A stretch of DNA of 64,000 nucleotides, taken from positions 1 through 64,000 of the forward strand of contig LLEY01000077.1 in NCBI GenBank assembly GCA_001414485.1, in the 5' to 3' direction. Both the position numbers and the translations under genes were made by a program. Positions within the stretch are counted from its first letter, which is position 1, and the number at the start of each line of letters is the position of its first letter. This document shows, piece after piece, positions 33,395 through 45,599 of the stretch. Below the pieces are notes generated by a model. It had not been told where the DNA came from, made no database searches, and saw only the letters and a list, made by a program, of their open reading frames with translations. The stretch comes from Calycina herbarum. Taxonomy: Eukaryota > Ascomycota > Leotiomycetes > Helotiales > Pezizellaceae.

Positions 33395-34954
33395 TTTCGA
33401 AAAGTTGAAGTTAATTAAAGTACAAGTCGAAACCCGGTATAAGCGAAGAAAAAGGGCGATTGAACGTCGGAGAAGAGGGTATAGAGAAGAGGATGGAAAG
33501 TAGAGTGAGTGATGTGCTGAGGATGTATTTTTAAAAAGGAGAAACTGAACTTGACTTATATAAAATTTACCTTCAATAAGCAATACCTTGGGGGGCAGTG
33601 TTTCTTCTGATATCGGGACCAGCATCCTACCGACACAAGGGTTGCGTATTCACGGTGTATCGGCGCCGGTAGGGTGGAGAAGGGAGAAGAGAGTATGTCA
33701 GCATGGATTTTTTTGACCGCCGGTTATTGGTTGTATCGTTTTCGCCTAACTAGCCGTTGATCTGAGACGGCCCATTGGAGCTGTGCCATGAGGCTTTGAG
33801 GGCAGCCTGTTGCAAAAGAACCAATTTAGATGGACCCAAGGAAATAATTTACCACGGGGAGAACCCTATCACTGACAAGGGTGCAACGCGAAAAGCGAAA
33901 TGGCTTGAAGCTGACTATCAATCTCACCCCTCTCCAGATACTCGTATTAGCTTTTGATCAACAAAACCGGAGTCGGTGCATGGCAACCGGCAAGGTTGAC
34001 GTAAAGCCAAGCCAGTGTTTGGGGAAATACGAAAGAATTCATCATCATGCAGTAGTCTTAATGTGCAGAGAAGACGAGAAGAAATGTAGGTTTGTAACTT
34101 TACAATACAGTAAGTAGGCTTGGGACTGAAATGTATTTTCTGTGATCTTTTACGTGATAACCTTCAATTTATTGGGGAGAGCAAGCAAGAGATTGGAATC
34201 TAACGTAAGAACCGAGAAATTTGATAGAAAAAGTTGATGGATCTCGAGATGGATGTCCAAATAGCGTGGCTAGGAGGCTCCAAAAAGTAAGCCATCCATC
34301 GCCATGTGGGTAAGACGATATGCTTCGACATAGATGAAATGTTGACTCCTCCGTACCTTGGCCAAGATAATGAGTTGACGAAACTCGTCACCTTCTGCTC
34401 CGGTTTTGGCGTAGTGTACGAAGTTGCGGCTGCGAACATGATATTTTACGGACGTAGAAGCACAGTAGAGTAGCTGATTGAGGATTCCAATTCTGGTCTA
34501 GGTACGAGTATCTGCAGTCAGCCTTTGGGTGTGGTGCGAGTATAGACGAGTGCGAATCGTTACTACTCGGTAGAAGAGGAGGAAGATGGAGGTCGAGTGG
34601 CTCAGAGGAAAAGGGGAAATCCTCGATCTCGAAGGATCATGAAGCAAGATTGAAAGAGGACGGAGAAAGATTCAAAGAAATCACCGTGCCACGTTGCCAT
34701 GGATGATTTACCGCAGTCATGGTGCCGTTGGGGCACAACCTTAATTAGAAGGCTCGGAAGTTACGAAGTCCCCTTTTGGATTGGTCAAGCTAGTGACTCA
34801 GCATATTTCAGCCTCCTTTCTAGCTTCACTTGAGCCCCAACGCCAAGCCTACAGATTTAGACACCCACCGCGAGAAACATACCACATCTTGCGATATCGC
34901 CAACCAGACCTATTCTACTTCCCCGGATTCTCACGAATCATCGCGGCAAACAAA
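33395..34954. other. Divergent intergenic region
   Basis: This region contains the promoters of the RTA1-like gene (-) and the GET2-like gene (+). Open frames at 33775-34117 and 34200-34439 have no recognisable domain. No repeats stood out. Confidence 0.55.
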
Positions 34955-35968
34955 ATGGCAGACACACCCACACCCTCTGCCGAACCGGCCAGCAGCCCCC
35001 CATCAAGAGCCGCCGAACAAGCCAGACTACGAAAAGAGAAACGAGAAGCAAAGATCAGGGCTGGTGGCTCTGCAAGATTAGACAAGATTACAGGTCTAGG
35101 AGGTGGCATTCAGAGAGGTGAGATTTGCACACTTTTTTTTCTAAAGATGACATGCTGACTTCCTTCAGACCCCCCACAAGCACCAGTCCAACATGCGGAC
35201 CCCGAAGAAGTAGACATCTCAGAACACTACTACGAGCCCACGAGACCCTCGCAGCGTGCCAATATCCCTCCCCAAGACATAAACGATGAGCAGCTTCGTC
35301 AAATGATGCTAGGGTTCGACCCCGCTGGGGCACCAGGTGGAGGACAAAACCCATTTGCCGGATTTCCAGGAATGGGTGGACCGGGGATGGAAGGTATGAT
35401 GGGAGGTCCAGGAGGGCCGCCAGGAGACGATCCAATGATGGCGATGCTGCAGCAAATGATGGGCGGTGTTCCAGGAGAAGGAAAAGGTGGAATGCCATCA
35501 TTTCCTGGTATGGGACAAATGCCGGGGATGCCAGGTCAACCTGCTGCTGCTCAGGCTGATCCATCTGCGTACCTTTGGAGAATTGTGCACGCTATCTTTG
35601 CTCTTGGTCTTGGACTTTATATCGCATTTACGACTACATTTATAGGATCCAAGATTGAGCGAGAACGAAGCGGAGTATCCTACCACATGGCCGGTGATAG
35701 GCTGAGTCCTGGAACGGTGCAATTCTTCTACATTTTTGCGACGGCGGAGGTTGTCTTACAAACAGCTCGATTCATGCTGGAAAAGGGAAAGGTGCAACCT
35801 ACTGGATGGATGGGAACGGTCATGAATTTTTTGCCTGAACCGTACAAGGGGTATGTTTATTTGGTGTTGAGATATTCTAGAATATGGACGACCTTGAGCG
35901 GGGATGCTATGGTGTGTGTTTTCGTTTTAGGGGTTTGCGTTTGGTTAAGAGGAGGTCAAGTAGCTTGA
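34955..35968 (+). CDS. GET2: GET complex subunit GET2-like, tail-anchored protein insertion
   Basis: Predicted ER membrane receptor subunit that, with Get1, takes tail-anchored proteins from the Get3 ATPase. Two exons (34955-35117, 35169-35968) join in frame to 320 residues. The N-terminus has the basic Get3-binding segment EQARLRKEKREAKIRAGGSARLDKITGLGG (about residues 21-50; only key parts are diagnostic). A Gly/Met/Pro-rich linker (about 105-185) follows, then three hydrophobic segments: WRIVHAIFALGLGLYIAF, FFYIFATAEVVLQTARFM and AMVCVFVLGVCVWL. This order matches fungal Get2. The family is poorly conserved, so the call rests on the N-terminal motif plus topology. An SSO1-type tail-anchored SNARE at 16 kb would be a client (family knowledge). 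Confidence 0.78.
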
Positions 35969-36669
35969 TAGATGGTCGCTACAGCAAACATTGCTTTGCC
36001 ACACTAATACCAAAAGAATGAACCTATGCCTGTGAATTGATGACTTTTCTATTGGCTGCTTTTTCTCTAAGAAGTTTCCTCTAGGAGGTTTCCATCTGCC
36101 CCATAAACACCCCTTTTATAACCACAAGGCGTTTTGAAGACGGGAAGTTGGATTTACTTTTTGCCAACCTCGGTAAGGCTAGATCTGGTGTGTAACTTTG
36201 TTGATAACCAAGCCACCTTTTGCTTAACCAACTAATATCATTTTTTAAAAAAGCAAGTAAATCTAAGACGTAATTTTATTAGAGAAAACAAGTACATGTT
36301 AGAAATAATTGAGAATTCATTTATGGAGTAAGCTAAAGAATAGCGACAAAGCTGAGTCTCAAATTTGGTGGCCGAAAAGCAGCAAACGTCGAGTACCACG
36401 AGTTACCCAGGAGTAACCCGCGAGTTCTCCACGAGTAAACCACCAGTAATCCAACAATAATCCATGAGTAACCCAGAGGTAAGCCAAAAAAAGATTGGGG
36501 GCCAAAAAACAACAAGTAATCCAGAAGTAACCGAGAAGCTAACAATCACCGAGTAAGCCAGTACAGTATATTATCACGTGGTAGTGCGTCGCAAGCGCGT
36601 CTTCCAAGTTTACCTTCCCTCCCTCTCTCTCCCCTCAATTCCCCATCCATATCCACACCACCTGTGACA
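35969..36669. other. Intergenic with degenerate short tandem repeats
   Basis: The GET2-like 3' flank is followed by a block of degenerate GAGTAACCCAG-type repeats (about 36395-36560), then the leader of the Fta4-like gene. No gene is seen; the - strand open frame over the repeats is a by-product. Confidence 0.6.
36395..36560 (+). repeat. Degenerate short tandem repeats, GAGTAACCCA-like
   Basis: At least ten related units with a period of about 10-14 bp are readable, such as CGAGTTACCCAG, GAGTAACCCG, GAGTAAACCACC, GAGTAACCCAG and CGAGTAAGCCAG. The block ends about 110 bp before the ATG of the Fta4-like gene. It may be a decaying minisatellite or a cluster of regulatory sites. Confidence 0.65.
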
Positions 36670-37472
36670 ATGGCAACAAACAACCCAACAATCACCTCCC
36701 TAAAAACCTCCTTCCTCCGCACCCAAATCAACACCCTCTCCACACCCCTCCATCCCTCCCCCGCCTTCCTCACAAACCAAGCACAAAAAGACGAAGCCCT
36801 CTCGCAGAAAACGATCGATGACGCGCTGCTAAAACTCAATGCGATATTGAAGAAACATAATAAAGTCGCGTATGGACCGCAGGCTACGAGGCATGTTGCG
36901 GAGCAGATTGATAGGCTGTATTGGGGGGCTGGGGAGAAGGGGGGACCGATGGTCGGAGGGGCTGCACAAGGGGAGGAGTGGATGGGGAGGGGGGTGGATA
37001 TGAGTAAGTTGGGCTCATTGTGTTTTTATATTGGGAGGAGGGGTTGGTTAGGGAGCGAACTGGATGGGTTGGGACTAATTGTTTTATAGCTGCTCCCGAA
37101 ATCATAGCTCAACTCCCCTCAACCTGGAGCGAAGAAGCCACCGAACTCGCGCCCGAGCAAGCCGCCCGATTCGAGAGTCTACAACAGAAACTTGTCGAAC
37201 TAGACGAAAGAAGACGGTTAGCTAAGGAGAAAGTAGAACGATATAAGGCTATGAAGGAATTACTTGTGCCCTTCGAGGGGGTGGAGAATGTGCAGGGGAA
37301 TATTGTTACGAAGAATGGGGAGGTGGAGAAGGAGTTGGAGAGGATGAGGTTGTTGCTGCTGAGGGTTGAGAGGGGGGTTAGTGCTTTGGGACCGAGTGAG
37401 GGTGAGGATATGGAGGTGGAGATGAATGAGGATGGGGAGGAGAATGTGCTGGCGATTCTTGGGGGTGATTGA
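36670..37472 (+). CDS. Kinetochore Sim4-complex subunit Fta4-like (Nkp1 relative)
   Basis: Predicted inner-kinetochore (CCAN/Sim4) component acting at centromeres. Two exons (36670-37003, 37090-37472) join in frame to 238 residues. The N-terminal half has LKTSFLRTQINTLSTPLHPSP, then LLKLNAILKKHNKVAYGPQATRHVAEQIDRLYW, which matches my recollection of the Fta4 family. The C-terminal half (about 125-210) is a predicted coiled coil (ARFESLQQKLVELDERRRLAKEKVERYK). The tail is very acidic and ends AILGGD. The ATG at 36670 follows a CA-rich leader. No neighbour supports the role, so confidence is moderate. Confidence 0.68.
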
Positions 37473-39015
37473 GGGGCTGGAGAGTTTGGATATCCTCACC
37501 AAGAAACAGGTACATATACCTTATTCGACCAGGGCTCAACTTGCTGGGATGTACTGGAAGCACAGCGCGATAATAAAGTCATGTTTCCCGAGGAAGGAAA
37601 CAAGACTCGAAGCCTACGACCCGATTCCTCAGTCGCCTATTTGGAAGGACTACATGCAGTTGGAGACCGCCAAATCACAAGTCGACACTGAAGCATAGCT
37701 GAAGAGACATCCCACGAAAGAGTCGAGCACCAAGAAATCGACTGGTACGGACTTTCGGACCCAGACCGATGATAATTTAATACACCTTAAGGGGGTCCCC
37801 CAAGTCCAGATTTCTTGGAAAACAGCGATGCAGATATAGTTGTCGGTTGAGGTAACTTCGGTTCCACATTTGAATACCTAAAACTAAGGGGCTAGAAATA
37901 ATCTAATGAATGATCCTAGAAATAGATACTGGCAATGACAACATCTTGGCCCCCTCATGTCTTTACGTTTGGCGACAACAATTCTACAGATTTCTTCTAT
38001 ACTTATTGTAGCATATAATTATCTCTTTTGACCATTTCTCAGTTTAGATTCTATTAGATTGCAGTAAAATTCGAGTGGAAGGGCCGCAAAATCCTGACCA
38101 ACCAAACGGCTGACTTGAATACACTTGAATATATTTGAATATATTGAGTGAGGATGAAGATATACTTGATTTTCGAGGTCGGAGGGCTTTTGATTGTCAT
38201 TGAAAGTCGAGATGGATGAGCTTGATTATTTGAATAATAATAAAATATAAACTTGCCTCTTATTTTTTTACCAAGTACTAAGAAGGTCAAAAAAAACATT
38301 TCAGCCAACTAAAACTGGTATGTATTCTTGACCAACTATACCTAGTAAATAGAGGAATTATAGAATGTCCAAACACTACTCACTTAATCTCGTTCTTCTA
38401 AACTTTCTCGGGTAATATTATTAGGCAAATGATATGTGAAAATATTTCAGTCTAGAAACTTCGTTTACTCGATTTGATTATTCTAAAAACTTCTGAATAT
38501 TTATATTTTCCAAATATTTTCCAAATATTATTCAGATAATTGCATTTACTTTAAATGGCCATCTGATAGAGTGTGAGAGCTTCAATCATTGCTCCACGTA
38601 CACTTACTTTGGTTGCACGAAACCGTCGAAAATTTTTCGAGAGGACTTAGAAGAATTAGGGCCCCGACTTGTTGTTTCTCCTAAATACCCACGAACAATG
38701 TTGGTGAACTTTCGAGCAATTCTCGGGTATTGAGATAGGCCGGTTCTTACAAGAGAGCCAGGACAGAATGTCTTGCCATTGCTTGGCCCGACTCACAATT
38801 CTTATGAAACTCATCCTACCAAATTCTCAAATGTAGGTCGATAGATGACTTGATCTATTCTTCTAAATGCTAAAAGTCTATATACTTAAAAGAAACATAT
38901 ACAGTAGAATGTAATCGACAAGAATTTGAGCAAGTGCTCAGTATTATATACAACAAAACCCAATTAACTCAAGAATTAACTCATGAGTTCACCACCTAGA
39001 GGATTATTGTATTAC
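37473..39015. other. Intergenic, AT-rich to the right
   Basis: No gene is supported. 38090-38160 has a short reiterated TTGAATATA motif, and 38440-38560 repeats TTTTCCAAATATT. An open frame at 37426-37698 overlaps the end of the Fta4-like gene and looks fortuitous. Confidence 0.55.
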
Positions 39016-40419
39016 TTAACAAGCAGCGCCGCCGGAAGGAATGTTCTTGCAAGCAGTGCTCTTCTTTCCTCCAGTAACAGAGTTACCACTCCAAGTCCAC
39101 CCTGAACATGAGCCACTTCCACAGAGAATGTAAACGTTGGTTCCGGAACTGGCAACTGTTCCTATTGGACGATCTCAGAGTCAGTATTGCCCTTTCTAGA
39201 AGTATGTTTGAGGAAAATGAGGCGGAAGCAGGGGTATGAGATGAGGAAGTGAGTTGTCTGAGGAGGAAATGGTGTCTTAATCCTCCTGAAACAACCTGAA
39301 AGGGGGAAAAGAACTCAGAGATTACCCACCCTTGACATTTTCAATGGTAAGACCAGTGATTGGGACGCCGGTGGTTGGAGTGCCAGTTGGGGAACCGTTC
39401 TTGTAATCTTGTTGGATGACGATACCGTACTTGGCGATGTTGGAGAGGGTGATGTCTTTGTAAGTGACTCCCTTGACGCTTCCAGTGGCACCTGATACTG
39501 TCTTGATTCGGACACCGTTGTCGGAATCTTTGATTGTGGAAGAGAGGATATTTACTGTTTGGACAGCGTTATCGGAACGACCTCCAACAGATCCGATAGA
39601 GAGACCATGTCCACCCGAGCAAGAGCCTCCAGTGAAAGTAATATCCTAGGGAATGGTTAGTACTGTCAGAAGTAAGGATTTATTGGTATACGTACAGTTC
39701 CACTGTTAATGGCGAGACAGTCGTCCTGGTTGACAATGACAGCTCCAGAAATAGTAACACCGGTAGAAGATCCAACGTCAAAAGCATCAGTGTTATGGCC
39801 CTTAGAGACACCGTTGGCGTTGTTCATGGTGAGCTTGTTGACAGCGAGAGTCTCGGCGCCGTTGATGGACATCAATTGGACTGGAGAGTCCTTGAAGGTA
39901 AGGTTCTCGATGGTGGATTTCGTGAGAGAATGGGCGTAGAAGAACTTAGGCTTCGTCTTGCCTCCGTTGGTTCCCTCTCCGTCCCACCATCTAGCACCAT
40001 TTCCGTCAATTATCGAGCCAGAGGCGCCAGTGACAGTAATGGAAGTTCCGGAAACAGAAATCAGAGGACCGGACCATTCCTCGTAACCGAAGGTAGTAGT
40101 TCCTTCGAAGATAACCTTGCATTTTAGTCAGTTCCATGTCATAAAAGATGTGGAGTGAGTGACTTACGTGAGTACCAGTAGTGAGCTTGGTCAAGTCGAG
40201 GGTTGTGCCGGAAGGAACGGCGACGTTGGAAAGAACGATAGTTGCGCAAGAAGCCTTAGACTTTGATGCAGCAGCGGCTCCACTGGAGCCAGAGAAAGTA
40301 CAACTTGCTCTCTTTGCGAGATCAGGAGCAGCGGTTGGTTGAGGTGCAGCAGCTGGAGCTGCAGAGACGAATGCGGCAGAGGCAGCTACCAAGCTGAGAA
40401 GGGTGGAAATTTGAACCAT
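39016..40419 (-). CDS. Secreted endopolygalacturonase, GH28
   Basis: Predicted to hydrolyse alpha-1,4 bonds of homogalacturonan in plant cell walls. Four exons (40419-40168, 40115-39696, 39645-39330, 39161-39016) join in frame to 377 residues. A signal peptide covers about residues 1-20. Lys36-Arg37 is a likely propeptide cleavage site before the mature ASCTF start. All GH28 signature elements are present: NTD (192-194), DD (215-216), GHG (236-238) and RIK (270-272). The parallel beta-helix repeats and the C-terminal Cys pairs ([10 protein letters not shown] and a final SGGAAC) are also seen. A TATA box lies about 112 bp upstream of the ATG. The protein strongly resembles small basic fungal PGs of Sclerotiniaceae, from memory. 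Confidence 0.96.
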
Positions 40420-40530
40420 GATGAAGATATTGCAAGCAACTCGTAGAAAAGAATTTATAAGTGAGAGAGCGAGTGAATGAATGTGGGTGGAGAAAAAAGA
40501 AAAGGCTTGGAAGGTGGGATCTGAAGTTCT

Positions 40531-40537
40531 TTATATA
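40531..40537 (-). promoter_or_regulatory. Probable TATA box of the polygalacturonase gene
   Basis: On the - strand the sequence reads GAGTATATAAAG, about 112 bp upstream of the ATG at 40419. A GTGGGG motif, as bound by the CreA/Cre1 carbon repressor family, lies near 40817. Its use here is only suggested. Confidence 0.55.
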
Positions 40538-42075
40538 CTCTTGGAAGTAAATCCAGAAGCATAGATCTTCCGTGGAAGTAACGGAATAGAGGTCCCTCTC
40601 ATCTGTCTAGGTACCCAAAAGGAGACCCTTGTTCTTGCCTGGGCCTGGTTCTAGAACCAGGCGATGAACGGGGTCAACAGTGGTAGCGAAGGACATACAG
40701 ATCGGTGCTGGTTGTGGAAAGGGCGGCAATGAATGAAGTTGGTAGCGAGGGGTAGTGCCCCCACCACAAACGCTGTTTGTAGTTAGCCCAGAAGGACCTG
40801 AGGTTCAAATAGAGTGAGTGGGGATGTGACACAACTTGATGAGAGTGTGTTGAGGTGAGTGGAGGTAATCAAAGAAGAAGGTCTATAATCCTGGTGACGA
40901 TCTCCAAGTCCGAGGAATTCCCGTCAAATAAAAGTTCAATCATACCGGGCGCCTCGGCAACAAAACAACTTCATCTTGTTTCTTGACGAAATGAATACCT
41001 ATCTTGACTGCTTAAAATTCATATTGTTCTTTTCGGGACTATTATGAACTCAGGAGGAATCCTTAGTGCTTCATGAACAGAACTGCTTTTCTCTACGAAC
41101 GGAACAGCTTGCCCAAGTTGTCAAAAGATCACCAACCTCCACCCACAATATCAGGACCACTCCAGGTGTGGTTGTGGGAGATTCACAGGATTTAAGCTTC
41201 CTCAAGCTTTGCCAACCCCTAATCCCCACCCGGAACGATGCTTATCTTTTCCTCACGCCACCAAATGTTCATCTAAAAATCCGAAACGAACCTAATGCGG
41301 AAGGAGAAGCTTAAAATTGCGTATGACAGCTCCATTCTACCCATGTAAATAATTATTCCACATCTCTCCGAAGTTCGAATCAGCCTTCTCGTTTTCTCGG
41401 CTCATCTTCCGAAGAAAGGAAACCTTCCCGCTACAAAGTTTTATCAACTTTCCGAGAGGATGGAGTCCGAATGACATTGTGACAAGCTTCTCAACATGTC
41501 TTGGTAATATAGGAACCTCTAGTTTCATATATGAACTGCACTTTCGTTGAGTTTTCCCACCTCCTTCTTGAAATTTACCCGGTCGGATGACATGATCTTT
41601 CTGGTACTAAGCTTCCTTAGTTGAAGATTGTCTCTCCACAGGTGGACATGGTCGAGCAGGCTGTGTTTGTAAATTGGCCCATCATTCCCGTGCCACGTTG
41701 TTCTAGCTTGGTTCTCACCTGTTTCTAGTGTTTGTGTTTTCCCCTCTCGTTCCGCAGAGACTTTAATTTACTTTCTTTTCTTTGTCCAACACAATTCCAC
41801 AAGTAAGTTACGTTTACCCCACACATCACCGGAAAGTTGAGCTCAATTGCACACCGCAAGCGAATTGTTCCACCTGATGAGCAAGCAAAACGAGTATGAA
41901 CCATACCTTATCTTTCCCGATCCTTGTTTTTCCTTGCAGCATATCCCATCTAGCAACGAGAGGCCATTTAAAAACGACTCGAAAGTGGAACTTTTTGACC
42001 AGAAACAGCCATTTTGAATTGTGCGCGAAAATTACTTAGTTCATACCCACTTTTGAGTGCACGTTGTTAAATGTG

Positions 42076-42280
42076 CTTGGGTGGATATTGAAAGTGGCAC
42101 TAAAAACTCGCATCAAATATTTTGGACTTGGTTGTTCTAAAACACTTGGGTTAATATTTTAAATGTTCTAAGTATCTAGACTAATTACTTTAAATTACCC
42201 TAAAAAGCCAGAGCAACGAGAGCTAGTTAGGTCGGCTGGGCAGGTGCGTATCTACTGCCACTTTTAATGTCCATCGCGAG
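42076..42280. mobile_element. Family-A inverted-repeat element (MITE), copy A3
   Basis: The left end CTTGGGTGGATATTGAAAGT has lost one base relative to other copies. The right end CACTTTTAATGTCCATCGCGAG is intact. The 205-bp interior keeps the GTTCTAA...CTTGGGTTAATATT and GTATCTAGACTAATTACTTT blocks. No target duplication remains visible. Confidence 0.8.
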
Positions 42281-43540
42281 GATAGGATACTTGCAAACGC
42301 CAGGCATACGCCGGTTAATAGCCATTGCTCTTAAGAAGCACTAGAACTCTATTACACTTGTTCTTCGGAAAACATAAAGTTTGCGGGTGTACCCTTCTGA
42401 ACCCTAATTCAAGTCCTTGTCTTCTATCATTGATAATTCCACGAGTCAGCGACGTGGTAGTTTTCACCCCGAAAACTTGCTTCTTTCATCTTTGCAGCTT
42501 AAATCTTCCGTTGCCGAACGACAACTCATGACTTTTAAATGATTTCATGAAAGCAACCCGCGTGTGACTTTCTTTGCGGGACTCATTACTGGTTTCTTTC
42601 ACTTGACCGCTTCAATATAATGCGTGGTGCACTAACAAGAATAATATAGCTTGATGAGTACCTTCCTGGAGTCCATTACAAGTCCGAATGGAACGCTGAG
42701 CTGAGAAAGCTCTCATCTATCTCCAGAAGCCAACCTTAAACCTATCGTATGATCTACAATAAGGCCGGGAAATTGCCACTTTCCAATTGATTGTGTTAAA
42801 AAAAATGTCAACTTTCGAGTTTCCTGTTGACTGGACTTCTGACTGTCGGGCATCTGGAATATGTTCTCTTACAAACTTTCAACATCGCAAATTAGGTGTG
42901 CTAGATTTGCATCCAGAAGTCACGATTTCGATTAGGTTGAGTCTCTTTTGAGGAAATAGTTACGGTCTTAACTGTTTCATACTTGTACATACACTGTCAG
43001 TATTTTCCGAGGAAACTCGCAAGGATGAAGTTGGGGTTTCCAACCGCTCCTCGCTAGACGATTAATTTCAGACTCACAAGTCTCGCAACTTTAATTTTTC
43101 TTCTTCAAAGTAAACCTACCCACTATTTAAATCAATCCCAAACCATCCAAAAGTTTCGTCACCAACTCTCACTTCGACAGCAACTAAACCTGTATCCCGA
43201 CTCCAAGGTTTCCCTAACTTTGATAACATTGTTAAAACTCACTAGGCTCATCAACACAGTAAGAATTGAGTTCCATTGTGGCGTTTGTTTATATACGCAC
43301 AGTAGGGTCGTGATGATCTAGGTCAAGCGAGGGCCAAATTTGAGTGTGAATAGTCAAGTTAGACTTTAGGGTTTGAAATGAGAGGTGAGAGTATAGTAGG
43401 TTAAGGAAATCGGAAATAACCCTAGTTATCCAAACACGGCAGTTTTCTTCGTCGCGGCGTCGTAGATGTCCTTCTTCTTTACTTGTTCGGAAAATGTTCC
43501 ACGAAAAGCGATCGTAAGGAAAATTCAGTGAGAGTTAGTA

Positions 43541-43785
43541 TGCTTTATTCACCGATGGCGAAATTGACAATTCATGTTACTAAGTTAACCAATTAAATCA
43601 TATTATTCGAAAGGAGTTAAATTAATTAAGGTAATCAAATAAAGTCTCGAATGTTATTAAAAAATAGTTAATTCAAGTACTCATCCGGTTAACATTTATT
43701 TATTTTGAATGACCTAGATAGTTTAGAAGACTTAAGTTATTTCAATAATAGAGAATTAAAAGTATATTTAGCTAGAATTGGTCAC
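43541..43785. mobile_element. Probable family-C AT-rich element, degraded copy
   Basis: The left end AGTATGCTTTATTCACCGATGG resembles the family-C end. The interior shares AATTAAATCAT, TAAATAAAGT and a TTAAAAAATAG block with 47964-48297. The right end near 43780 is only weakly complementary, so the boundaries are approximate. Confidence 0.35.
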
Positions 43786-45599
43786 TGGTAGGGGGGAAAT
43801 ATATAGGATATATCCCTGCGGTATCTCCAAATGTTACTGACCGACAGCCTATATTCAACACGAATCATTTCAGTTGAGGTCCAGCTTCAAGTGTACAAAA
43901 GACAAAGGAAGTATTCAAAATGACGCATCTTTCTCCAAACCCAACTATTCCTCTTCCACTTTCACTCTCCCAAAAGCCGAAAGCTTGTTTATCAATCTGA
44001 TTGATATAACTTGCCTCCCTGATCACACCTATCGAAGATAGAAGATGATTCGACAGTAACATTTACCCAAGTCAAGCACTAAATTGATGCATGAGTAACA
44101 AATTGTCTGTTCGTGTATAGCAAAGGAAACTATGATTGCTTACTTTATTCTTTCAACGATTGTCTGGGAGAATCATGATCTGGTTCTCCGGTAAATGATT
44201 CAGGACCTCGATTACAACATGGACAGGTCTGTCTCACGAATCGGTCAGCTTCTGGCCCTTAAGATAAAGGCGGAGGGCTTGGTAGGCGTACTAGTAATGT
44301 CTCTTTAAGCTCTACTCCTAAATCGTACTTACTTCCATTATATTTTTCGTCAAGTTATTCGTCAGGTTTCCTTCGCCTTCGTGTGGTATTGGTGGAGAGC
44401 ACCATTATTGGCAGGCTCTGGATCGACTATCCTATTCATACTCATTGCACCAAAATAGTGAACCCCATTTCTTAGCTCTGCGTTCTAAGTTTATTTTTCA
44501 ACCCCATTTCGTGTGGTGCATGCAGGCTTATGCACAGAGTCCTAATGGTCATTCGCATAATCTAGGCAACTATGCTAAATATTTTAACCTTTTAAGACCT
44601 TCAATTGCCCTCGAATATCTAAGGGAAAAAGCGACTAGAGCTTGTTTTTGATTCCTAATGTACTGCAATACTTCCAATTTTGTCGAATCTGCACCCGAAA
44701 GCGCAATCCTGTTGAATCTAGTCAATCCACAAGGTCGCCGACAATGGAATTGGAGGCTGTAAACATTCCAAAGCACTCTCCACCATGGTGACCCGCAGCG
44801 AAATAATGACAGAACCATTTTAGTTCAACCTTGCTTTATTTTTTTATATATATATTTATATTCAAATAGTCTTTAGCCGCCGGAAGGCGCTATGCAGACG
44901 CACTATATACAGAGTTTCTAAAAGTAGCTTACATACTCCTTATAGAGTAGCTATTGCTGGCTCCCAACAATAGCTCAAGTATCTCCTTATATTCCCCCTG
45001 TTCCGTTGCTATTAAGCCACTCTCCATACGCCAGGAAACCTTTGCTCATTGTTGAATCTATGTGACAGCCCCTTAAAGGCTTAGTTGGCATAATTCGACA
45101 TTGCTAGTACGGGCATGGAAGAGGATGAGTTTGAAAAGGTGAAAGAATTTTATTTCAACTCGGCACACCACTGCACGCGACGAATTAGAGATCGCGGACG
45201 CAATCCGAGATACGCTCATTGTCCTTGGATGTGGTGTTCAGGAAGGGTGTTGTGAGTCCCATCCCTCGCGATCCGTTTCCGATGACCATAAATCATATAT
45301 ATGGGTGGGAGGGCGAAGAGGGGGGGTTTATAACTCTGGACGTGGTTAGTCGTTCCTTCCCCTCTTGGTTGAGATCACGGCTAGACCAGTCCCAGGTGAG
45401 TCAAGCAACTTTTGACGGCGCAATATCATTGGCTCGAGAAAGACGCATAGTGGGGTCTCACGCTAACACCCCGGTCCGCAGTTCCTAAGAGGGCCATACA
45501 AGCGAGGCTTTCATTTTTTCGACACAACTTTCACATTTCAACCAACCAACCAACAACACCACACAGCCTTGACCGATACAGACTCAACCAACTTCAACA

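Larger units (their letters stand above)
40420..45599. other. Long intergenic region (5.2 kb) with element copies
   Basis: This is the longest gene-poor stretch. It holds the polygalacturonase promoter (to about 41.0 kb), family-A copy A3 (42076-42280), an AT-rich block with a probable family-C copy (43541-43785) and a TA-rich microsatellite near 44840. Open frames at 41066-41314, 44445-44818 and 45219-45488 show no recognisable domain. 45500-45599 is a CA-rich leader of the next gene. Confidence 0.55.

Noticed and set aside
36333..36545. Hydrophobic - strand open frame over the short repeats
   Set aside because: It is generated by the repeated GAGTAACCC unit rather than by a gene.
40816..40823. 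GTGGGG as a CreA carbon-repression site for the polygalacturonase
   Set aside because: A single short degenerate motif is expected by chance in 600 bp; mentioned only as a possibility.
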